64,000 nucleotides of DNA from Pachyseris speciosa. Taxonomy: Eukaryota > Cnidaria > Anthozoa > Scleractinia > Pachyseridae. Under the pieces are notes generated by a model. It made no database searches. It saw only the letters and a list, made by a program, of their open reading frames with translations, and was not told the origin of the DNA. The stretch's first letter is position 1; every line of letters starts with the position of its first letter. The translations under genes were made by a program, and so were the position numbers. Positions 7,637-19,700 of the stretch are shown piece by piece. The stretch covers positions 107,501 through 171,500 of the forward strand of contig JAEMWC010000215.1 in the NCBI GenBank assembly GCA_016490735.1, given 5' to 3'.

Positions 7637-10023
7637 TTAAGAGTCTTTTTCCGTCTCTTCACTGGTGTTCGGCTCCATCTGGTGTCCGACTTTGCTCCTC
7701 TGTAGATCAATCAGTTGTTTCCGCCATTTTATTCGTCGGTTTTGAAACCAGACCTTGACTTGAGTTTCCGTCAGGCCCAGCTCCTTGGAAAGATAAAACC
7801 GCTGTCCTCCAACCATGTACTGCTGGCGCGTGAACTCTTTTTCCAAGCGTTCGAGCTGCTCCACGGTAAATATGGTGCGCATGCGTTTTGGCTTCTCGTT
7901 TGACCAATCTGTTTCGTCACCGGAACCAAGAAAAGTTCCTGCAAAGATGAAAGAAAAGCAATTAAGCGACTCGCAAGTGAAAATGCCATCAATTATGAGA
8001 TACTGCTTTTATAAGTAGGGCCTTAATATTTTGTCCAACACCGGCAGCCTAGAGTCTGTCGCGGTTTGCGAATGTTTTTCCAGCGGCCGTTAAAGCCGTT
8101 TAAAAGACTCGTTAAAGTTGCAGAATCGTTTCCCATATCACGTTTGTTTCTTGTCCTCCTCTTGCAAACAACCATTCGGAGAATACTGACCGGGTCAATA
8201 CTATTCAGAGAATTAGGACGCGAGTCAAAAGGGAGGTTGGACGGAAAAAAATAACAATTTTTATTTGGGCAAAACTGGAAGAGACACGAATTTCTTGTCC
8301 TCCAGCATCTCAGGGGCGGATCCAGGAATTTTTGATTGGGGGTGGGGGGGGGGGGGGGTCCAAACTTACTTGAAATTACTTTTCCTTGTAACTCCGTCAC
8401 AGACAGACAGACATGTTTTGACAGACAGACATGTTTTTATTTGGAGTCTTATACAATATATAGTACATCGACTACGCAATCCAAATAACTAAAAGTTACA
8501 AAAAAAACAAAAATTGTTACTTAAATAATTATTAATTAAGTTGTTAATTGATTAATTCCTAGAGTATTTACTTTTTGCCGTCTTCCTCTATCCTTTTTTC
8601 AAAGCATTCGAATATATGTTTTGCTATTGGCTTTCGTATTTGAGCATTTCCGCTAGGGGGGTTTATTACTCTCCCCAACAAGCCCCCCATCCCTCATCCG
8701 CAGTTACAAAAGGGAGTTTTAGAAACGAGGAGGGAACGTCAACGAGAACGTCACAAAACAATAGGTTTAATGAGCAAAAACAATCGCTCTACACGTGCGT
8801 TTTACATTTTTCTTTTCCGTCCTCTGCAAAAGAGCAACGTGCATTGACCACATTTAAGGTTTTGGCGAGAACACGAGCACAGGATAGCTATTTTTTCTTT
8901 TTTTATAACCAAGTCTACTTTAACGCCGTTCATAGAAATTTAGCTTCTGGATAGTTCGCCGACATTTTACAAGTTGAACAAATTGGAAAAATCGCACAAG
9001 TGCTACAATAACGAGAAGACATATTTTTAAATGACATTTTCGCTGCCGTTTCTTAATCAATTTAAGGAGACGATCTCGTGTTTAACGCTGGTTGGACAGA
9101 GTGCTTTGCGAGCAGAGTTGAGTGACCATCAGAGGGTACCACCAAAAATAACATTTCATTAAGGAAATATGCCTGGAATTTAGATTAGCGGCAAAATACA
9201 ATGGCTTTCCATCAAAAAACAAGTTAACCAGTTGAGTAATAATAGGTGATCAAAATTCGACTGAGGAAGGGGGGGGATCCGGATCCCCCCCGACCCTCCC
9301 CCTGGATCCGCCACTGTATCTGTCTGAATGCTGATGAAGGGTAGATAATGGCTTTAAATTATCGTCGAAGTGTTCTTGATGTTTTCTTCAAGTTTTGTGA
9401 CTTTTAGCTTTCTGAATGACAAATTTAAAATCCTGCCAACAGTTTTCTTTCATAGCGTTTTCCCGAGATTTTGTTCTTAATGCTGTCGACACATTTTTAC
9501 TGAGATATAATGAGTTCGAGTTGCGAAATCATTACTGAATCCACCTCACGAGCCGTGGGAGTTCTTAATTTCCGACTTTACACGGAAAGAGAGATATATG
9601 TAAACTCACGCAAATCAACTCACCGGTTGCTTGAATATTTCCTCTCCCAAACAACGATACTTGCCTCAAACCAAAACTTGTTGGCCTCTGAAAAGGCAGG
9701 TAATTAAGTAAGCTGCGATCGCGAGTAGTGTCGGATCCCGATTCCACGATTTTCAATTCCCCTGGGGCAGCGGAGCTGGAGCCACTGGGAACCCAAGTCA
9801 TCTTCAAACTGGCTGTTGTGCATTGCTTGATGCTTGGTTCTCGTTTGTCTTTTCGGCTTAACAGAGCCTCAATTGTGAAGGAGGGTCTCGTCGATGCCTC
9901 AGTTGAAGTCGAACAAGATTTTGTTCCTTGATCTTGGGAGAGACAATTTTCACACGAACATTGCTGGCAGTTCCAATAAACGGGCAAGAAATGATTCGCA
10001 GCTAGGTTTCTGTAAGGCTGCAT
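7637..10023 (-). CDS. noto: Not-class (notochord-type) homeobox transcription factor
   Basis: A two-exon gene: exon 1 10023-9624, exon 2 7938-7637, giving about 233 residues. The donor ACCG/GTGAGT and acceptor TTTGCAG/GA join in phase (G+GA). Exon 1 starts [12 protein letters not shown] and carries an engrailed-homology-1-like repressor motif, SFTIEALLS, at about residues 48-56, which recruits Groucho in related factors. Exon 2 carries the homeodomain: [51 protein letters not shown]. The QQYMVG stretch and the rest of the domain resemble Not/floating-head proteins, which are also about 230-240 residues. Only about 27 residues follow the homeodomain, and the stop lies in the TTAA of an adjoining MITE. 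The 1.7-kb intron contains a hAT-type insertion. The first ATG of the open frame was chosen as start; the true start could differ. Confidence 0.85.
8311..9316. mobile_element. non-autonomous hAT-like element in the homeobox intron
   Basis: The ends CAGGGGCGGATCCAGG (8311-8326) and CCTGGATCCGCCACTG (9301-9316) are inverted repeats of the CAG(G/T)GGCGGATCCAG type typical of hAT elements. Subterminal poly-G/poly-C tracts (8344-8358 and about 9270-9300) extend the symmetry. No transposase frame is seen. A clean 8-bp target duplication was not found. Confidence 0.6.
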
Positions 10024-10139
10024 TCGTTCAACAGTTTTTCTTTCCAGTAATATCGAGATGTTTCCTTACTCTCTCGTTGGTCGGTCTAAAAACAACTGGT
10101 GTCGGTTACAACGGTTTCAATAGTTAAGTGGCCTTAGCT

Positions 10140-11110
10140 CATTTTAACTTTGTAATATCTGATTTTTGCCCCCCCTCGTGACTTAACTAAATAGTGAACA
10201 CTTTATAGGAAAACTATACAATTCATCGATCAATTTGATGTAATTAAACTGTAGGCATGCTGGTTTATGAAATACTTCGAAGGAAATTATATATTATGCG
10301 TACACTTGTTAAATTGCACACGTCCGTCCTCGTGATTAAGAAACAAATTTGGGCTAAAAGATATCAAGGCGAAGTCTGATTCAATTTAAGGACTTTGATA
10401 GCGAAAGAGTGGCTATTAGCGATCACGAGTATTCTAGTTTTAAAAAACTGCATCCAAGAGATATACATTCACTGAACTTTTGCTAATCCTAAAGGATACT
10501 CTAATTTACATGTAATAGTTTATCGCAGTACGGGGCGTTTCCAATTAAAAATCACAAAGTAGCAAGATTTCAGAATGATAATACTGATAAAATATTTATT
10601 TAAGGGTGAGGTTAGTGGGGTAATAATCACCAACAGAAAAAGACGAAGTTGTCTTTCTTAACACCACTCTTAAAAGCAGCGAAATCATCTTGCCATATCG
10701 TAATTTTCAATCCCCACAGTTTCGCGTAATGAAATTGAAATTTGTAAGCTCCGTGGAACTGTAAAAACAGCGCTTCACTATTTTTAATCGTTTATTATGT
10801 TTTGACTAACGCCAGGAAGTAAATTAATTTACACCACAGGTTGCACAGTCTGTTAATAAAAGCTTTCCTACTCAAGCTGAAGAGGAAGAACTTTTCATTA
10901 GTTATTAAAACAAGTTTGTTTACAGTAAAGATAATAACTGCGTGCAGCCGTGAAAAGAAACAGCACAATGAACGTAAAATTTAATATAATTTGTTTTTCA
11001 GGAAAAGTTCGCTAATTGGTTTTTGCTCAATATCAATGGCAATTTTGATAATTTGCGGTGAGTTTTCTTTTCTTTAAAACTTGCGTTCTCCCCGGCTTTT
11101 TCAATGACCC
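10140..11110. other. intergenic sequence, nothing recognised
   Basis: AT-rich sequence upstream of the homeobox gene with no open exon, no tRNA and no repeat end that I recognise. Any upstream regulatory region of that gene would lie here, but no specific site can be supported. Confidence 0.5.
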
Positions 11111-11114
11111 CAAT

Positions 11115-13602
11115 GCCGTTTACCTATACAAAATACACCACTCCATTTCTAGTAAATGGGGAGAAATGCCATTTCAATTCTAACGAACGAAGCAGAATAT
11201 GATAACAAAGCGAAACATTTTGTTTATAATCAGACAGCCATTAAACACTTTTTACGACCAACAGCAGAAATTATAACATCTTATATTGACAAGTTTTTCT
11301 TGGAACGAGCAATATTTCCTGCGGATTTAAACCTGCGTGTGTTTCAATTAACTTCTGAGAAAGTGCTGTTTGTATATGGAAACCGCTAATGCGTATTTGA
11401 TTGAATTCAAATCTGATGATAAGCTTAAACACTTTCATTACAATCAATGATCAAATACTAATTTCTTCTTTATTAGCAACACCGCAGTTAGGAAGGTTAT
11501 TGGAGAAGGCAGGGTGGGGGGGGGGGGGGGGCAGGTACTTGCGGCAATGGGAGCAAAAATTGAGGAAAATAACTTACGTCAGAAGTTGGGCAGAAGCCGG
11601 AGAAATGTGTGGAAAAAACATACTTGTAATATTGTGAAATATTTCGGAATCAAAGCCAGCTAGCAGGTGTGACAGCTGCCAACCGCTTTAAATAGTCACC
11701 CTCCTTCCTTCAGTTCAAGAGAACACCAGTTTTTGAACTAGAAGCACATTTTGCAAACAAGACGACAGTTCTGTATGCAGCCCAGAGAGACTTAAGGGGC
11801 AGCCAAGCAAGGCTTTTCCCTGGGAATTCAGTTTCAAGGAAAACCCTGGGGGAAGATCGGGGCCGACATTTGAAGGGTGTACGCCAGAGAAGCGAAAAAA
11901 GAACGGATCCGCGGCCTTGTTTCCTCGTCCCGCTGTTCCCATTTTCACCCACGAACTAATGTTGGAGCATCGTGATCGATTCCCACATGAACCGACGTCA
12001 GTGACATGTTGAGGCCTGACTCAAAGCTGTGCGCACTTTTGTTTCTCTCTCGGCAGTAACGTACATTGGAACAGCTTAGCTTCGACGAGTGATCGCAGCC
12101 TGATCATCAGCTGTGGTGATACGAGCAGAGGCTGAAATTGATTTAGATACAGAATTACAGAATTACCTGACCAGCAGGTAGCATAGCTAATCTAGGCGGG
12201 GAAGGAAATAAGGAAAGATGAAAGACTGTTAAAAATAATGTATTGATAAGAAAATAAAGTTGAGATTAAAACGAGAACAACGTTGAGAGAAAAAAGAGAG
12301 CGTAAAAAATCCGTATGGAGAGCTGATGAGAGCACCAAGTGAAGACCAAAGGAAGCGCTACCATCCTGTGGCACTATTGCGTTTCCATCCACAGGAAACA
12401 TCCGCAGGGAGCATGCGCACAGGGGTAAACTAAGCGATACTATGGGATCCACGATCCTCCATTTATTTTGAAGCACCCTTTGGTCTATGCACAAGCCATT
12501 GAATAGACTCCAGGACTCTCATTAAGGGCTGGGGGACGGGGATTTCCCCCGGCCAATTGTGATAATTCTGGACTAGATCCCTGGCTGCTTTCATAGAAAA
12601 ACAGCATATTGACTCAGTATAAGACAACAGCTGAATTCCCCGGCTACTTTTTGCACATCCCCACATACATAAAAAAAATAGTGACAGCCCTGGACTCCGT
12701 GATTTATTTTTATCTTACAAACGTAACTTGGCGTTTGTAGATTAATTGCTCCATCTGTTTTCAATTCTGCCTCAAATTTTAATTCTTAAAAAAGTTTTGA
12801 AAGTGCTTGGATCACTAAGTTGTCGTCTGAGAGAAAGGAAAGCAATCAAAGATGTTGACATCTAGAACCACCCTCTACAAAAAATTCGTTTCTGAATCAA
12901 AATAAGCAAAATGTGTACCACCATATTGATTTAGATCAAAATTGGTTTCCCTGCTCCAACCTATGGGGGAGGGGGAAGGGGGGGGGGGGATTTTAAGGCT
13001 AGAATGGCAAGAATAAAATTTTTGCCTGATATATACTTTTAAAAAGGCGTGATTTGAGTTTCGGTGAAAAGATTAGATGTCAAATTTATAATAGAAAAAG
13101 ACTTGTCTTTGGTCACACAAAACAAAACTAATATGACAGGGCATGACCTCTATATATATCAGAGGTCATTTATAATCGTTTGTTGTACCTGATATCATAT
13201 TTTAAAGCCGTTTTATCTTTCCAGCCGTCCCTGTTTCCTTCAACAAGAAACGCGTTCAACCTCCTCTATTTTGATCGTTTTCGCAATCTGCAAACGTGAA
13301 AGATGACCCTATAAATTGAAAGCCGTTCCAAAGTTGAAGTCAGCCGAGGTGAGCTACTTTAATGAATCAAGGTAAAGTGAGTCTTCAGCGGAATGGATTT
13401 GGATACTAGCTAAACCATGGGAGATAACTTCGTTATTTTTATTCAGCCCGCGAAAACTAAACCACTCAATGAGCCACCAATATCACAGTTTAAACCGTAA
13501 ATGTAAACATCTAAAAATGGGGTTGGTCCAAATGATATGTAACTTCTTTGATTTGATCGAGACTAGAAACGTTACAACAGTGCAAAGATATGCCCTATTA
13601 CA
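11115..13602 (+). repeat. long dispersed repeat U, copy 1
   Basis: Blocks of this segment recur in the same order and strand at 55775-56029 and 59586-63340. Shared blocks include TAAATGGGGAGAAATGCC.., GCGTATTTGATTGAATTC.., CCCAGAGAGACTTAAGG.., and TAACTTCTTTGATTTGAT... About 540 bp (12700-13240) has no counterpart in copy 2. I see no coding capacity and no clear superfamily. A poly-G tract (11515-11531) and another at 12961-12990 are included. Confidence 0.7.
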
Positions 13603-15045
13603 TAACAAGAGGCTACAATTAGCCTAAACCCGGGCTTGCAAAAAAACAGTATTGTATCCCTGACTTAGTGCTAAACAAAAGAATAGAGGGAAGTCTGTCT
13701 TTCTTACATCGGACGCATTGTGTTTAGCTTGTGTTGGAGTCTATTTCTTTAGACCCCTATCAACATATATTCCTCTAAAATACAGCTCAACCATTGAGCA
13801 CAATAATTATAACACTTGTAAAAAATATTTCTAAAAGAACAAGAAAAAGAGAAACAGAAAAAATAAAGCCCATGATATATACCACTAAAGGACATCGAAC
13901 CCGGGTTAGCTGCGTCACAGGCAGGAACAATGACAATTAGGCCACAGAGGTTTATCGTTATGCAAGATGATAAAAATAGTGTATTGATTCCAAAAAAAAA
14001 AAAAAACTAAGCACACTTGTTTTCGCTTCGATGGATAATTGTTTGAGAAAGGAAACGCTTATCGAACGATGTTGGATTTTTTCGCATAAATGTGAATGGA
14101 GTCTTGGTGAAATGTGAGTAGAAAATTAATTAGCAGAGTGAAACTGTTTACAAATACGTCAATCCAGGGTCATTTGAAACACAAGAAAGGAACGTTTCTG
14201 GACAGTTTCAAGGGACGCTAGTACATTTGTAAAATATAATCGCTTATCATTCAAAAATTAAAGTCCAGAAATTGAGATATTGTGGCAAAATAGTAAATAA
14301 ACTACCTGTCAAAGTCTCAGAGGTGTGTGATATCCCGTACTTGAGTTATTCAACAAAATGTACATCTCAATGGAGCGGATACGGGAACACGGCAGTCCAT
14401 CTGGAGTTAAATTTTGGTCATGTTAAAAGCTTTCTTCTCGCTGTTGAACTTGCAAACATTCGTATAGACACTTTTCTTAACATATTAGTTGTTCAGACTT
14501 CAAAAACACAAGGTGAATCGACGTTTTCCGATACGTGACAACAGGCATCATTCTTGCTGTTGATATGAGATTTACACTCGAATCACTCGGCCGTGAAAGG
14601 TCAAACTCCCTTTGTCTGTAGTCTCTAATTTTTGGCGCTCCCCTCGCGTCGCGTCTCCTCGCAACTTCGCGCGCGCACGTGCCCCCACAATCCGTCGCCA
14701 AAATTAGAGACTACTCGCTGTCTACTGAAGCAGACACGGGGAAACACGACAGTCCATCTGCCGTTAAGTTTACTCATGTTAAAAACTTTCTTCTCGCCGT
14801 TGAACTTCCAAACATTCGCATAGACACTTCTCTTAACATATTGTTTGTTCAGACTTCAAAAGCCACAAGATGAATCGACATTTTCCCATACGTGACAACA
14901 CGCATCACTGTTGTTAAAAATAGTTAGCGCTTGCGCAGAAACGCCGGAAGTGCCATTTGTGGATGATACTCGACGACGAAAAAGAAAAACCGTCGGTAGT
15001 TTAAGACCCGGGCGCCGCGCGAGACGCGCGCAGCCCGGGTAATTA
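13603..15045 (+). mobile_element. dispersed repeat A, copy 1, inserted in repeat U
   Basis: The second copy of repeat U reads continuously from the block left of this segment (...CATTACATAA) into the block right of it (TTTTTGAGTCCC), so this 1.44-kb segment is an insertion. It starts near CAAGAGGCTACAATTAGCC and ends near GCAGCCCGGGTAATTAG; CCCGGGCTTG at the left and CAGCCCGGG at the right are short inverted ends. Further copies: 27885-29385, 29386-30561, and inverted at 38130-38318 and 47700-48672. A 180-bp part is present twice around a MITE (14603-14724). No coding capacity is evident. Confidence 0.65.
14603..14724. repeat. GC-rich MITE between two internal units of repeat A
   Basis: Inverted ends GTCTCTAATTTTTGGCG and CGCCAAAATTAGAGAC enclose a CGCGCG-rich centre related to the MITE at 6700-6855. 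The same insertion with the same flanking duplication occurs at 30078-30212. Confidence 0.55.
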
Positions 15046-15332
15046 GCCTTTTTGAGTCCCTTTCGAATCGATAGGCTATAGTTTCATCCAGCCGTGATAT
15101 TCAGGATATTGACCTCTGCAAATCATATTATGATTTCTTGATCGGAGACATTGTACAGATTTCTGCAATTTGGGAAAAGGAAACTTACTACTACTGTTGA
15201 GCGCACCGATGCCGGGGAGCGTTGCACTCCTAAGCTGACTGGAATGCAGTGCGCCGAGAATACTGGATAAGTCTCCTGAGACAATACGCGCCATCACTGC
15301 CCTGCCCCGATTGCCGGCACAGTGCTCAACAT

Positions 15333-15760
15333 GGGCACCCAACGAGCCAAATCAAGCAAAAGCTGTAGAAAGGCGTTTTTAAGTACCTTATGGTGTTTCA
15401 AGTCTGTTTAAAGTGATGTTTTCATAAGCTAGAAGAAGTTCATCTGTTCGGATTCCCTAGCTGAAATGTTCATTGCCCGAAAATGTTAAAATCTTCCGTT
15501 TTGAAGCTGAAATGACCTTTCCACGCACTTTCTAGGGACTACTTTCTTTTCGAAAATGCTAGCTGACGTTTTTGGCTCTCAAAAACAGCAATTACGACCT
15601 TTCCGAAAACCTTAGGGGATATGATGTCCCAATTGCGAACCTTTTAGGCCACGTTTTAATTACGAAAATCCGAGTGCACTGCTTTTGTCGACGCCGAAAG
15701 CCGGAGGCGAATTACCCTCCACCGAACAGATATCTACCGAAACTTGTCGTTGGGTGCCCC
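15333..15760 (-). repeat. MITE with GGGCACCCAACGA ends, copy 1
   Basis: Left GGGCACCCAACGAGCC and right TCGTTGGGTGCCCC are inverted repeats. The whole 430 bp matches, in inverse orientation, the element at 40073-40910 after removing a nested insertion there. Contains no coding frame. Confidence 0.65.
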
Positions 15761-16153
15761 TGGCTCAAAGCCACAAACATTTGAATTCGCGTTACAAGTT
15801 CTATCTAGTCCTAACGGTTTCTCCTACACTTCCAAAATCACCTGACTTTTACAACTGCTTCGCTCTCAGGCAGCATAAATTACGAAAAGTAGGTTCAGAG
15901 AGACCTTCTTCCACATTGAAATAATTACAAGACAAATTTACCTGTCAATTAAGGCTCATCCCCTTCATACTTATGTCTTCCCTTTCACCCTACACTCACA
16001 CACACTAAGGTTCGCTCTCTCCTCTGCTGATTTAGGTTTCATGGTCGAAACTTCAAAAAGCACACACACACACTCAGGCTCACTCTCTACTCTGCTGGTT
16101 TCACTTATCTTTTATGCCTTTTATATATGTTTTTTTTTTTCATTTTAGGCGTC

Positions 16154-16753
16154 ATGGTCGAAACTTCAAAGTCAAGCGACAAAAAGCGCACTTTTGAGTT
16201 CGATGATGTGTTTGAGCACCTTCCGTCGTTTGGAAGATACCAACGTATTCTGTTTTTCGGCCTTAACTGTTTGGTGTTCGCAGTCACGAATCAATTCTCT
16301 ATGCTCGTGTTTGCATTCGGTACACCTGGATTCCATTGTGTCACGCAAAATGTCACGTGCCCCGCAAAGAAATGCTGTGACGATTGCACGTCGTACGTGT
16401 TTGACGGGCCTTTTCACAGCACCGTGTCAGAGGTAAGAAATTTAGCTGCTGATGCCTTTTCAAAAACTCTTTTTATCTAGCAATGTCTCCAGTGACCTAG
16501 TGAATTGGTTTTGAAAACTTAACCATATCAGTGCGTATAGTCACCCGTCACGCCTAGCTACGTCTTATGTAATCATAGGTAAATACTGTTAGGTAAGGTG
16601 GCTGCCAACAGATTTCAATACTTCCCAGCACGTATCCTTTGATTGATCGATACTGTCACTCTTTATCAGTTGATAACACGATAGTGGGCAGTTTGTTATC
16701 GGACAGTTCAATAAGCCAATCACATTCAAAGTAGTATTTTAAATCAACCAATC

Positions 16754-16786
<33 letters not shown>

Positions 16787-19700
16787 CAACCTTCCATTTT
16801 GATTGTGTCAATTTCAGAGCGACAGTCTTTTAATGCAAAATCTGTTATCATACCATTGTTATCATACCGGCACTGTGTTATCATACCACTGTTATCATTC
16901 GTATGATTACAGACCGGATTGGACTCCACTCAGTCCTATTACCATTACTTATTGTTATTGTTGAACAGTAATTAGGGTGTTGAGATCCAATATTTCGCAA
17001 AGTTTTTAAAAAAAACATTATTGTGAGCGGATACAGAATCACCTTAAATTTTTGGAAGGTTAAAGTTGCTCTGAACCTGGTCCCATAAATTATTTTCAAC
17101 TTTGCTAAATATTGTTTGTAATTATGCTTATCATTTCTCGTTAATAAAAAAATGGATTCCAATGACCTTGTTTTTGAGTTGTGATCGGTTAAAGCATATG
17201 CATATTGTTGTCACGCGAACCTATTATGTCGAAAACTGATATGTCGCAACTCAAACTTTAATCAATGACCGGTTCAACTATCTGATACCACCATAAAAGT
17301 AACAACTTTATAAAGATTGTTTGTAGCGATCCATCAGAGTAAACGTCCTGGAAGGAAATCGCTGTTAGCCATCTCAACAAGCGTTATTACCCCATATAGT
17401 TAGAACATTTGTTTCGGAAATTACTATTGTTTAGGAGACTAATTTCCCATACGGCCAAAAAATTACCAGAATTTAAATTAATGAATCCTACAAACCTTTG
17501 TGTTATGACAGCGAACAATAGGAATCTCTGAGTTTCAGGAATCTTTTAAATCTCTGCCCAGGAGTTCATTACAGTATATCGGCTCATGACTGGCCTTTTA
17601 TTTCACTCTAATCCCCGAAACGCTTAGGAACGCAAAATTAAGGAGAGGGAAATCTTAAGAACGTCTTGAATTTAAACCTAACGTTTCTGCCGTTGGGTGC
17701 ATGCCCGCTTAGCTAATATGCTTTTTATACAAACTCACCTGGTAAAACTTGATGGCTTCTTTGTTTATTTTCTTACCCAAAGTGGGACCTTATTTGCGAT
17801 CGCGCGTTCCTGGGTGCCACTATCCAGTCTTGTTACTTTGCTGGAATGCTGATTGGTTCATTTGTGACCGGGATGATTTCCGACGCCTGGGGCCGAAAGA
17901 AATGCATATTTTTCTGTAACGCCATCATGGTAAGCTGTTTGATTTTGAGCAAACCTGTTTTTGTGCTTTTTTTGTCTCATTAGCAGTGGTTAACAAGATG
18001 AACACCCTCACGCGTGAGTTTCGTTCAGTGGCACTAGAGACTCGCGCGACAGTTTGGGTGCGCATGCGCTTTTCGATCAGCCATAAGGACAAGCACCATT
18101 AAAACCTTCAAATTTGCTATATAGGCTGCGGTCGCTATTAAAAAATATGGAAATGTAAATCCCTGAACTTAAACCTACGAGAGATTAACGAATTTTTATT
18201 TTGCAGCTTGTGGCCGGAGTGGCTTCCTCGTTTGTTCATAACATCCCTTTGTTCGCTCTTCTTCGTTTCACCGTGGGGTTCGGACTCACAGGAGTCATGC
18301 TTTCTCTTTATATTTACGGCATGGAGATTGTTGGACCTAGTATCAGGACAGCTGCTGGAAATATGACATACTTCTACTACAATGGCTTTCAAATGCTGTT
18401 TGTGCTCATCGCATATTTTATGCGCGAATGGAGGCCGCTGATCTTGGTGGTGACTGCACCAGCCGTTCTTCTCTTTCCCTTTTGGAAGTAAGTGGCGGCC
18501 GAATATCAACATAGTAATCGCCAGCTAGGACGTCTAAGGGTTATCGATAAAGTATCCTCTAAACTTGTTAAACTAAGTGAGACGCGTTACACCCTGAGGG
18601 ACTCTGTTAACAACCTAATTTTCCCGTTCCCGCGAACTAACTTCATGAAAAACAGTTCAAAAAGCAGCCTTCCTTGTGATATGAGGGAGGCTAAATCTCT
18701 AACTCAATTTAAACGACTAGTTAATCTTCATTTTGAATATTATAAGTAAACACGACATTCATGAAAATCAAGTTTTAGTTAGATAAGTTGTAGTTACTTT
18801 TTGGATTTTGTTTAGGGTAGTTAGGTTATTTATAATTTTTGTGCTCCTGTACCGTGTTTAAATAAAGAACTATTCTATTCTAGTGAGAGGAAACATCTCA
18901 GCCAAACAAAATGTTTAGTCTGCTGTACGGTTGGGCTGCACCTCTTTAAAACCACTGCATGATTTCATTAGATCTTTGAAGGCTGCACCTCTATTGTTTT
19001 AAGGCTAGGTTATACAGGTCGACCAGTACTGTAAACTGATTCACCGATTGCTTGCCACTCAGTTTGCAATTGTATTTTTTTCTCCATGTCTGGGTCGGTT
19101 ATGACGATATAGCTGTTTCGGTGTGATATCTTCTTTTACTAAGTCCTATTAATATGTACGTATTAAGCGATGATATATAATGACACACGGATAATTTAGC
19201 AGATGAGCAAGCAAATTATTTGGAGATTATTAATAAGCTGTATTGATTGGCCTGAACCAATTTCCGTTTTTCAAATCTTGATGTATATCTTAGACATGAA
19301 CTGCGCATGCTTGACGTAATAGCACTCTTTTACGAACTTATCCAAGATTAACCTTTTTCCTTTTTTTTAAACTGATTGTTGAGTAGGGTCATTCCGGAAT
19401 CACCTAGGTGGCTTATCGCGCATGACCGTCTTGAAGAGGCCCAGTCTGTTCTCGAATCTTTTGGAAGCAAGAAGGGAAAACCTGTCGACTCAGAAGTGTT
19501 ACGGGCTCTTATTGAAGATGTGAGGAGAGACCAGTTAGCACGGGAACATAACGCCAAAAAATATACGCCATTCGATTTGTTTCGGACACCGAAGTTGAGG
19601 AAATGGACCAGTATCCTGTGCTATCAATGGTAAATTGATGTTTTTGCTTTAGTTTTTGAATAATTTTTGAGACTGGAGTCGACATTGATTTTTTTCTCTA

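Noticed and set aside
7351..8018. Plus-strand frames over the homeobox exon
   Set aside because: Shadows of the minus-strand homeodomain or translations of the adjoining MITE.
12310..12345. CTGATGAGAGC as another hammerhead core
   Set aside because: No stem II or GAAA follows.
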